This document shows positions 1 to 6,983 of a stretch of 64,000 nucleotides of DNA, piece after piece. The first letter of the stretch is position 1. Each line of letters starts with the position of its first letter. The stretch covers positions 62,001-126,000 of the forward strand of contig JBCDJG010000006.1 in assembly GCA_038748065.1 (NCBI GenBank). Reading direction: 5' to 3'. Made by a program: the position numbers and the translations under genes. Below the pieces are notes generated by a model, which was not told where the DNA came from, did no database searches, and worked only from the letters and a program-made list of their open reading frames with translations. This stretch comes from JBCDJG01 sp038748065 (lineage in GTDB: Bacteria > Pseudomonadota > Gammaproteobacteria > Pseudomonadales > Halieaceae).

Positions 1-889
1 GCTCGGTCAGGAAAGGCTGCCCACTAAGCTTCCAGTCCAGGGAATATTCCAGTCCGTGGCTTGAGAGAATCTCCGCACTGCGTGCGCGCAAGTGCTCCTC
101 GGTCACCTCCGTACAAAAGCGCACATTGAAGTCCACCACGACCTCGCCTGGAATGACGTTGCTCGCGCCGGTGCCGCCATGGATATTGGACACCTGGAGT
201 GAGGTGGGTGGGAAGAAGTCGTTGCCCTCGTCCCAGCGCTCGTTGCACAGTTCGTGCAGAGCCGGCAGCAGCCTGTGAATCGGGTTGTCTGCCAAGTGCG
301 GATAGGCGATATGACCCTGCACACCTCGCACCGTCAGCTTGCCATTCAGTGAGCCGCGGCGACCGTTTTTGATAACGTCGCCGAGTAGGTCTGTGCTGGA
401 CGGCTCGCCGACCAGACACCAGTCTATGGCGCGATCGGTCGCCTGCAATTGCTGTACGACTTTGACCGTGCCATCCACGGCGGGCCCTTCCTCGTCAGAG
501 GTTATCAGGAAGCCGATGCGGCCCGGGTGGTCTGGATGGGCCGCCACAAACTGCTCACAGGCAACGACCATGGCTGCCAGGCTGCCCTTCATATCGGCAG
601 CGCCGCGGCCATACAAAAAGCCGTCACGCTCGGTCGGCTCGAAGGGCGGGCTGTGCCATTCAGATTCCGGGCCTGTGGGCACCACATCGGTGTGGCCGGC
701 AAACACGAGAATGGGCCCGCCTTCGCCACGCTCTGCCCAAAAATTTTGCACGTCGCCGAAGTTCATGGGCTCGCAGCGAAAGCCGATGGCGCTCAGGCGC
801 TCCATCATGAGCGCCTGACAGCCCTCGTCGAGCGGCGTCACCGAGGGTCGGCTGATGAGTTCGTGGCACAGGGCCTGGGTCGGTTCCAC
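1..889 (-). CDS. dapE: Succinyl-diaminopimelate desuccinylase (3'-truncated by window edge)
   Basis: Zinc-dependent cytoplasmic amidohydrolase (M20 family) that hydrolyses N-succinyl-LL-diaminopimelate to LL-diaminopimelate and succinate in lysine and peptidoglycan synthesis. About 296 residues are visible. They include the metal-site motif FAGHTDVVPTGP, then GRGAADMKGSLAAMV, TSDEEGPAVDGT and the signature VGEPSSTD followed by KNGRRGSL. The order and spacing match the E. coli enzyme (375 aa), so roughly 80 C-terminal residues lie outside the window. No ATG fits; I chose GTG at 889 because GGAG lies 6 nt upstream (895-898). An in-frame TTG at 901 is the alternative. It follows dapD by about 20 nt in an operon with an ArsC-like gene. 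Confidence 0.95.
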   Translation of the reverse strand, partial: MEPTQALCHELISRPSVTPLDEGCQALMMERLSAIGFRCEPMNFGDVQNFWAERGEGGPILVFAGHTDVVPTGPESEWHSPPFEPTERDGFLYGRGAADMKGSLAAMVVACEQFVAAHPDHPGRIGFLITSDEEGPAVDGTVKVVQQLQATDRAIDWCLVGEPSSTDLLGDVIKNGRRGSLNGKLTVRGVQGHIAYPHLADNPIHRLLPALHELCNERWDEGNDFFPPTSLQVSNIHGGTGASNVIPGEVVVDFNVRFCTEVTEEHLRARSAEILSSHGLEYSLDWKLSGQPFLTE

Positions 890-909
890 GTCTATCTCCA
901 AAGTATGTA

Positions 910-1929
910 TCAGTTATGGGCGTGCAGTTCTTCGTTCAGTTCGACAGCCGAACGGTTCGTCAGGCATTCCACCGCGCCCGTGGTGGAGTTGCGGCGAAAG
1001 AGTAGATCCGATTTGCTGGCCAGATCCCGTGCGCGCACGGTTTCCACTGGCAAGCCTGCTGCATCCAGCATGGCGACCTTGGTACCTGCGGTCACGAATA
1101 AGCCAGCCTCTACGGTGCAGCGGTCGCCCAGCGGAATGCCAATCCCGGCGTTGGCCCCGATCAGACATTCTTTGCCAACAGCGATAACAATGTTGCCGCC
1201 GCCGCTTAGCGTGCCCATGGTAGAACAACCACCGCCGAGGTCAGAGCCCGCGCCCACGCGCACGCCAGCTGATATACGGCCCTCGATCATGCCTGGACCA
1301 TCGGTGCCAGCGTTAAAGTTAACAAAGCCCTCGTGCATGATGGTGGTCCCCTCACCGAGGTGTGCGCCCAATCGGACTCTGGCCGTATGCGCAATGCGGA
1401 CACCCGTCGGCACCACGTAATTGGTCATCTTCGGGAACTTGTCCACGCAGCTCACCTCCAGGGTCTCGCCGCGCAGGCGGGCCCCGAGCTGCCGCGCGGG
1501 GAGCTCTTCGATGGCGATGGCGCCTTCGCTGGTCCAGGCCACGTTGGGCAGTACGCCGAACAGACCATCGAGGTTGGTGCCATGGGGTGGCACTAGCCGG
1601 TGTGAAAGCAGATGCAGTTTCAGATAGCCTTCCGGCACGGTTGTCGGTGCGGCGTCTTCGGTCAGCAGCACGGCAGTAACGGGCGCGGCACTATCCTGCA
1701 AGCGTTCTGCCAGCTCTGACTGCTCGTGCTCACCTGCCTCACGCAGCGCTCCGGCAAGGGCGCGAATCTGGTCTGCATCCAGCACTGCCTCGTTGTCCAG
1801 GCCGGCGGCCGCAGCGGCAAGTTCAGGGGAGGGTGCGAGTATCGGGTTGGCAAAATAGACCTCCAGCCACTCACCCTGGCTGTTGTGCGTGCCGACGCCG
1901 AGTCCAAAGGCAAAAGCGTTGTCCGTCAT
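910..1929 (-). CDS. dapD: 2,3,4,5-tetrahydropyridine-2,6-dicarboxylate N-succinyltransferase
   Basis: Transfers succinyl from succinyl-CoA to tetrahydrodipicolinate, the step two before DapE in the succinylase branch of lysine/DAP synthesis. The protein has 339 aa, matching the longer Pseudomonas-type DapD rather than the 274-aa E. coli type. The second half carries a left-handed beta-helix with hexapeptide-like repeats (GARLRGETLEVSC, VRIAHTARVRLGAHLGEGT, GRISAGVRVGAGSDLGGG, ECLIGANAGIGIPLGDRC) typical of trimeric acyltransferases. ATG at 1929 has AGGA about 8 nt upstream. It lies between the ArsC-like gene (28-nt gap) and dapE (20-nt gap), all on the minus strand, so it is almost certainly co-transcribed. 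Confidence 0.96.
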   Translation of the reverse strand: MTDNAFAFGLGVGTHNSQGEWLEVYFANPILAPSPELAAAAAGLDNEAVLDADQIRALAGALREAGEHEQSELAERLQDSAAPVTAVLLTEDAAPTTVPEGYLKLHLLSHRLVPPHGTNLDGLFGVLPNVAWTSEGAIAIEELPARQLGARLRGETLEVSCVDKFPKMTNYVVPTGVRIAHTARVRLGAHLGEGTTIMHEGFVNFNAGTDGPGMIEGRISAGVRVGAGSDLGGGCSTMGTLSGGGNIVIAVGKECLIGANAGIGIPLGDRCTVEAGLFVTAGTKVAMLDAAGLPVETVRARDLASKSDLLFRRNSTTGAVECLTNRSAVELNEELHAHN

Positions 1930-1957
1930 GGCTTGTTCCTGCAGTTATGGGCCACGC

Positions 1958-2314
1958 TCAGCGCGTGTGCCGTTCAAAAATGTGTGTGTAGCGCTCGGCA
2001 CTGAAGCCCACGAGACGCTCGTTCCCGGTATCGAGGACAGGGCGCTTGATCAGAGTCGGTGCCTCGAGAATGGCCGCCAGCGCGCTCGTCGTGTCCATGT
2101 TTTCCCGGGCATCAGATGATAGCCCCTTCCAGGTCGTGCTGCGCCGGTTGACGACGGTTTCCCAGCCGAGTTCGCTCAACCACGCCGAGGCCAGTGGCTC
2201 GTCGAGTCCGGCTTCACGAAAATCATGGAAATGATAATCGATGCCTTGCTCTTCCAGCCAGCGACGGGCCTTTTTGACGGTGTCACAGTTCTTGATGCCG
2301 TATAAGGTTGTCAC
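1958..2314 (-). CDS. ArsC/Spx-family thioredoxin-fold protein (YffB-like)
   Basis: Small (118 aa) cytoplasmic protein of the ArsC/Spx family. It opens with TTLYGIKNCDTVKKARRWLE, which holds the single N-terminal Cys of the family, and ends with a conserved ILEAPTLIKRPVL block containing the Arg that in ArsC-type proteins lines the active site. In E. coli the homologue yffB is directly upstream of dapE, and the same association is kept here. True arsenate reductase activity is unproven for this subfamily. An open frame runs farther upstream, but GTG at 2314 is the best start because AAGGAG precedes it at good spacing and the protein aligns from there. Confidence 0.88.
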   Translation of the reverse strand: MTTLYGIKNCDTVKKARRWLEEQGIDYHFHDFREAGLDEPLASAWLSELGWETVVNRRSTTWKGLSSDARENMDTTSALAAILEAPTLIKRPVLDTGNERLVGFSAERYTHIFERHTR

Positions 2315-2545
2315 CCGTTTCTTCTCCTTGAAAAAGGCCGCGTAGGATAGCAAAAGCGGCCGCGTCGCGCCTCCTGTGTTAAGGACTTTCAGGTCGGGTA
2401 AATAAGTGTAAATTCCGCGGCTTTTTCGTGGTTTCCAGCGTGTTTTGTGACTAGTATCGAGAGCATGAAGCGTTGTCCAACACACAGCATCACGCAGCGG
2501 GCCCCAAGCCCGGCAAACGCCATGGCCGAGACCTGGATGGGTGCC

Positions 2546-4177
2546 ATGACACGGCCGCTGACACTGGCACTCCTGCTGTTAGTCTGTGTGCCGCTGGCTG
2601 AAGCCGCGCGCCTGAAGGGTGATGAGGCCGCCTCGCGCCTGGCTTCGCGTGCGACCTTTGGCATGCCCTATGAAGCGATATTGGACATGGCCGACACCGG
2701 CGAGAGACGCTGGTTGCGACAACAGTTCAAAACGCCCATGAGCTCTCACGATGCGATTGTCGATGAGCTGGTTGCGCTGCAGAACGCCGGGTTATTCGAC
2801 GAACTGCTCGAGAACAACAACAACCTCGATCGCGTTTACCGTCGCCTGGCCTGGTGGCACACCACGATGACTGCCGAAGACCAGCTGCGGCAGCGCGTTG
2901 CCTTTGCCTTGAGTGAGATTTTCGTGGTGTCTGACAATCTCGTCGTGCTCCAGGATTACCCCTACGCGCTGAGCAATTATTACGACATGTTGCTGACGCA
3001 TGCCTTCGGCAACTATCGCGACCTGCTGCTGGCGGTGACACTGCACCCGACCATGGGTGTTTATCTGAGCCACCTTGGCAACGCGCGCTCGAATCCTGAT
3101 GCGAATACCTTCCCGGATGAAAACTATGCGCGTGAGGTGATGCAGCTGTTTTCGATCGGCCTGTTTGAGCTGAACGAAGACGGCACGGAGAAACTCGACA
3201 AGGATGGACAGCCGATTCCGACCTACGACAACACAGACATCGAGGAGTTTGCCAAGATTTTCACTGGCCTCAGCTTCGCCGGTTCCAACTTTCAGATTCG
3301 ACGCAACACGGTGAACTTTCGCGAGCCCATGCAGATGTACGACGCTTTCCATGAGCCGGGCAAGAAAACCCTGCTGCAGGGCGAAGTCGTCCCGGCGGGC
3401 CAAAGTGGCCTGGAGGATGTGGAGCAGGCCATCGACAATCTGTTCAACCACCCCAATGTGGGGCCGTTTTTCAGCAAACTGCTGATTCAGCGGCTGGTGA
3501 TGTCCAATCCCTCACCGGCCTATGTCAGCCGGGTGGCGGCGGCATTCAATGGTGAAGACACGGGCGTACGCGGTGACATGCAGGCGGTGATAGAGGCCGT
3601 TCTCCTGGATAAGGAAGCCCGGGCAGAGCCCGACAAGCGCGGCCAGGCGGGCAAGTTGCGGGAGCCACTGCTGCGCGTTGTCGCTGCGCTGCGCCAGCTT
3701 AAGGTGTTCAGCCCAGACGGCTTCTACGCCAACACTGGCCTGATTATTCAGGAGAATACCCAGCAGCACGCGCTTTCGGCGCCGAGCGTTTTCAACTTCT
3801 ATCTGCCCAGCCACAGCCCGGTTGGCGCGATCGCCGATGCCGGCCTGGTCGCACCGGAGTTTCAGATCACCAACAGCAGCACGATAGTCACGGTCTCCAA
3901 CATGCTCGAGGCTGCGCTGATCGGCGACGTGGCCAATGATCTTTTCAGGGCACCTTTTACCGCCGCAGAATACGATCTCAGTGACTTCATGCCGCTGGCG
4001 AAGAAGCCGAAAAAACTGCTCAAGCGCATCGACCTCGTGATGACCTACGGCACGATGAGTGGCAAGACGCGAAACCACATTCGCAGCACTATCGGCCCTA
4101 TCGACGACCCGGATCTGCGCGTGCGCCTGGCGCTTTTCCTGGCCTATTTCTCGCCAGACTACGCGGTGGAACTGTGA
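2546..4177 (+). CDS. DUF1800 family exported protein
   Basis: Exported protein of the DUF1800 family (about 543 aa from the chosen start). A signal peptide (MTRPLTLALLLLVCVPLAEA) is followed by the family opening RLKGDEAASRLASRATFGMP, with later landmarks LRQRVAFALSEIFVVSD, ENYAREVMQLFSIGLFELN and IEEFAKIFTGLSFAG. Function is unknown for the family. It almost always sits next to a DUF1501 gene, as here: the neighbour starts 10 nt after this stop. The start is uncertain. In-frame ATGs at 2465, 2522 and 2537 and the longest frame from 2447 are possible; 2546 is preferred because it puts the signal peptide at the N-terminus. No strong Shine-Dalgarno supports any of them. Confidence 0.88.
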   Translation: MTRPLTLALLLLVCVPLAEAARLKGDEAASRLASRATFGMPYEAILDMADTGERRWLRQQFKTPMSSHDAIVDELVALQNAGLFDELLENNNNLDRVYRRLAWWHTTMTAEDQLRQRVAFALSEIFVVSDNLVVLQDYPYALSNYYDMLLTHAFGNYRDLLLAVTLHPTMGVYLSHLGNARSNPDANTFPDENYAREVMQLFSIGLFELNEDGTEKLDKDGQPIPTYDNTDIEEFAKIFTGLSFAGSNFQIRRNTVNFREPMQMYDAFHEPGKKTLLQGEVVPAGQSGLEDVEQAIDNLFNHPNVGPFFSKLLIQRLVMSNPSPAYVSRVAAAFNGEDTGVRGDMQAVIEAVLLDKEARAEPDKRGQAGKLREPLLRVVAALRQLKVFSPDGFYANTGLIIQENTQQHALSAPSVFNFYLPSHSPVGAIADAGLVAPEFQITNSSTIVTVSNMLEAALIGDVANDLFRAPFTAAEYDLSDFMPLAKKPKKLLKRIDLVMTYGTMSGKTRNHIRSTIGPIDDPDLRVRLALFLAYFSPDYAVEL

Positions 4178-4187
4178 GGAGCACGGC

Positions 4188-5546
4188 ATGCTGAACCGAC
4201 GCAGATTTCTCACCCATAGCTGCTCTCTCGGGGTGGCCGGGGCTACGCTGTCGTCCTCCCTGCTGCAGCTGGGCCTGGCGCGCTCGGTATCTGCCCAGAC
4301 AGAAGACTACCGTGCCTTAGTCTGCATTCTGCTGGCCGGCGGTAACGACTCCTATAACATGCTGGTGCCGAGAGATAATGATCAGTACGAGGCCTATCGC
4401 GACTATCGTTCCGATCTTGCCTTGCCGAAGAACCAGCTCCTGCCGCTGGATGGCAGCGCCGACGGCGGGCGACGCTACGGCCTTCATCCCGGTATGGCCG
4501 GACTGCAGAGTCTCTTCAATGGTGGCGACGCAGCGATGCTGTGTAACGTGGGTACGCTGCTTGAGCCCTGGACGGGTGAGCCTGACAGGGTGCCGCTTGG
4601 TCTCTACTCACATGCAGATCAGATTCAGCAGTGGCAGACTTCGGTCGCTGACCAACGCATGGCGCAAGGCTGGGGTGGCCGCATCGCCGATATTCTGCAA
4701 GGCCCGAACCCTGCGAATGGCATATCCATGAATATTTCGCTCTCGGGTAGTAACGTTTTCCAAAGTGGTAATGACACAGCGGAGTACAGTATTTCTGCCC
4801 AGGGCAATGGCGCGCCGGGGCTCAACAATTACGACAACGGCACGCCCGAGGGCGACTTCCGCAAAGCGATGGTTGACGGCCTGTTGGCGGTCAATCAGCC
4901 GCACATCCTGCGCAAGGAATACCGGCAGCGTCTGCAGACGGCGGTGGATGCGCAGCAACTATTCAGCGCGGCCCTGGGGGCCACGCCGGAGCTGTCTACG
5001 CCGTTCTCGCCGAGCTATTTCTCGCAGAGCCTGCGCCAGATAGCGCGGGTGATGAGCGCGCGTGAGGCCCTGGGTGTGAGTCGGCAGACTTTTTTCGTGC
5101 TCGTTGGTGGCTGGGACCATCACGACGAGGTCCTGGTAAACCAGGCCAACATGCTGCCGCAGATTAGCGATGGCCTGGTGGAGTTTCGCAACGCCATGTT
5201 GGAGCTTGGTCTGCACGACCAGGTGACGACGTTCACTACGTCGGATTTCGGCCGTACGCTGACCTCCAACGGGCGTGGCTCGGACCATGGCTGGGGCGGG
5301 CATCACATTGTCATGGGCGGGGCCGTGCGCGGCGGCTTTTATGGACAGTACCCCGAGCTGGACCCGGCGAGCCCCTTGGACACGGGGCGTGGGCGCTACG
5401 CGCCGACGACCTCGGTGGACGAGTACTTCGCGGAGTTGGCCCTGTGGCTCGGCGTCAGCCCCTCGGACCTCGATAGCGTGCTCCCCAACATCGCCAACTT
5501 CTATAGCCCTGGCGCCGCCAGTGCGCCGATGGGCTTCTTGCTTTAG
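4188..5546 (+). CDS. DUF1501 family exported protein (Tat signal)
   Basis: Exported protein of 452 aa. The N-terminus MLNRRRFLTHSCSLGVAGA is a twin-arginine-like signal followed by a hydrophobic stretch. Family landmarks are LVCILLAGGNDSYNMLVP, LPLDGSADGGRRYGLHPGM, FFVLVGGWDHHDEVL, and TTFTTSDFGRTLTSNGRGSDHGWGGHH, where clustered His/Asp residues resemble alkaline-phosphatase/sulfatase-fold metal sites. DUF1501 proteins have no established activity. ATG at 4188 has GGAG just upstream; the open frame starting at 4059 inside the DUF1800 gene is not the real start. It forms a two-gene operon with the DUF1800 gene. Its stop overlaps by 4 nt the stop of the convergent sulfotransferase gene. Confidence 0.9.
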   Translation: MLNRRRFLTHSCSLGVAGATLSSSLLQLGLARSVSAQTEDYRALVCILLAGGNDSYNMLVPRDNDQYEAYRDYRSDLALPKNQLLPLDGSADGGRRYGLHPGMAGLQSLFNGGDAAMLCNVGTLLEPWTGEPDRVPLGLYSHADQIQQWQTSVADQRMAQGWGGRIADILQGPNPANGISMNISLSGSNVFQSGNDTAEYSISAQGNGAPGLNNYDNGTPEGDFRKAMVDGLLAVNQPHILRKEYRQRLQTAVDAQQLFSAALGATPELSTPFSPSYFSQSLRQIARVMSAREALGVSRQTFFVLVGGWDHHDEVLVNQANMLPQISDGLVEFRNAMLELGLHDQVTTFTTSDFGRTLTSNGRGSDHGWGGHHIVMGGAVRGGFYGQYPELDPASPLDTGRGRYAPTTSVDEYFAELALWLGVSPSDLDSVLPNIANFYSPGAASAPMGFLL

Positions 5547-6913
5547 TCGCCGCTGTCTGTCGGTGCAGACGCGCTGGGGTCGCGGGCCCGCGCGCCTACC
5601 AGTAGGCGGCGGATGGGCAGCAGCAGCTTGATAAAAGGGTAGGCCTCTACCAGCTGGTCCTTATACCAGGGCAATGCGTCTGCTTCCAGGTTGGCCAGCA
5701 CCACCGGAAACTCGCTAAGCTCCTCGCGGCGCTCCTTGAGCTGCTTATCGCTTAGCTCCCGCCGCAGCAGCGAGCCGACGTAGGCCAGCGTTGCCGCCGT
5801 TTGCAGTCGCCGCCACTTGAGCCGACTGGCTTCCGCCTCCAGATGATCCGCCACCGCAAGGCGTAGCGCTGGCTCCTTTAGCTTCAGCGCCGCGCCTTCC
5901 AAGGACTCCAGCGTCTCCTCCTGCCACTGTGGCTGTAACTCGCGGCGCTGCACGCGCGGAAATTTGAAGCCCAACTCGCGCTCGAGCCAGCGACCCTCGC
6001 TGTCGATTTTGCGGCCCAGGCGGGAGCTGGTAAAGCCCTCGATCTGGAAGGGCTGCCCGGGCAGGAACTTCAGCGGACGCAGATCATGTGGCGCGCGCTG
6101 CACCCCGTGGAGATTTGTCTTGCGCCGCGGATAACGATGATTGAGCGCGTACATAATGCCAAAGGCCTCCAGGCTGATGCGCTCATTGCTGCTGCTGAAG
6201 TCGTCATCGGGTATCAGGGCCTCCGGCAGCCCGCAGTAATGCATGAAAAAGCCAACCAGGCCGCGTGGATGATCGGCAGCCTGGTGAAAGTTAATCACCT
6301 CCAGCTGCGTTGGGAAATTTCGCTTGAGCCGCTCGTAGCGCTTCCTCACAACGCCAAGGATTGACTCCTTGGTGACGGCCAGGCCTCCCTTCACCCGCTG
6401 CTGCAGGATGCTCTCCAGCGAGCTTTGTGGGCTGCGGATGAAAGCCAGCACGCGCAGGCGGTCACAGTGCGCTTCCAGTTCCTGGCGGAGCTTCTGCAGG
6501 TCTTCATCGCTGTACTCCGCCACGCTCTCACCAGACAGAATCAGCTTGTTACCCCTTGGCGCCTCCAGCAGCGGCTCCCACTGGGCGCGTAGCTGCGCGC
6601 GCGCGCCCTCGGGGTCTGCGTCTGCCTTTTGCCGCCAGCCCATGCCGTGCTTGGTCGGTGGATCACAGATGGAGCCTGTTATGGCATCGGAGTGGTTAAT
6701 CAGATGGCGACCGTTGAGATCAAAACCTGGATAAACAATGCCCTCGGCCGCGAGCAGCTCGCGGTACTTGTGGCAGTTCTTCTGGATGCTGGTGGAGCCT
6801 GTCTTGCCGGGGCCGGCGTGCAGGATGATCTCTTGGTAGCGCGTGACCACGGAGCCATCTCTGTCGATAAATTTGCGCGCATTGTCCCACGCGCCGACGG
6901 CCTTGGCCATCAT
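5543..6913 (-). CDS. Sulfotransferase-like protein (PAPS-type P-loop)
   Basis: About 456 aa, predicted cytoplasmic. Near the N-terminus ILHAGPGKTGSTSIQ matches the 5'-phosphosulfate-binding loop of PAPS-dependent sulfotransferases (KTGT/STS variant). RVLAFIRSPQSSLES is like the 3'-phosphate-binding Arg/Ser segment. Between residues about 340 and 420 it is rich in Arg, Glu and Leu and looks helical. The acceptor cannot be read from the sequence; a surface glycan or small metabolite is plausible. The frame opens at a TTG (6925); ATG at 6913 (or 6910) is more likely. It is convergent with the DUF1501 gene and separated from gcvP by a terminator. Confidence 0.72.
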   Translation of the reverse strand: MMAKAVGAWDNARKFIDRDGSVVTRYQEIILHAGPGKTGSTSIQKNCHKYRELLAAEGIVYPGFDLNGRHLINHSDAITGSICDPPTKHGMGWRQKADADPEGARAQLRAQWEPLLEAPRGNKLILSGESVAEYSDEDLQKLRQELEAHCDRLRVLAFIRSPQSSLESILQQRVKGGLAVTKESILGVVRKRYERLKRNFPTQLEVINFHQAADHPRGLVGFFMHYCGLPEALIPDDDFSSSNERISLEAFGIMYALNHRYPRRKTNLHGVQRAPHDLRPLKFLPGQPFQIEGFTSSRLGRKIDSEGRWLERELGFKFPRVQRRELQPQWQEETLESLEGAALKLKEPALRLAVADHLEAEASRLKWRRLQTAATLAYVGSLLRRELSDKQLKERREELSEFPVVLANLEADALPWYKDQLVEAYPFIKLLLPIRRLLVGARARDPSASAPTDSGD

Positions 6914-6953
6914 CGGTGCGAGCAAAAAGCACGGCGAGCGCTACGGATATGAA

Positions 6954-6975
6954 AACCCCGCCCTTGGGCGGGGTT
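6954..6975 (-). terminator. Rho-independent terminator of gcvP
   Basis: Ten-base perfect inverted repeat (AACCCCGCCC at 6954-6963, GGGCGGGGTT at 6966-6975), 8 nt beyond the gcvP stop codon. Read on the minus strand the GC-rich stem is followed by a short T run, as expected for an intrinsic terminator. Confidence 0.85.
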
Positions 6976-6983
6976 CGCGGTGA

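Noticed and set aside
449..1420. 323-codon plus-strand frame across dapE/dapD
   Set aside because: Spans two well-supported minus-strand genes and resembles no protein.
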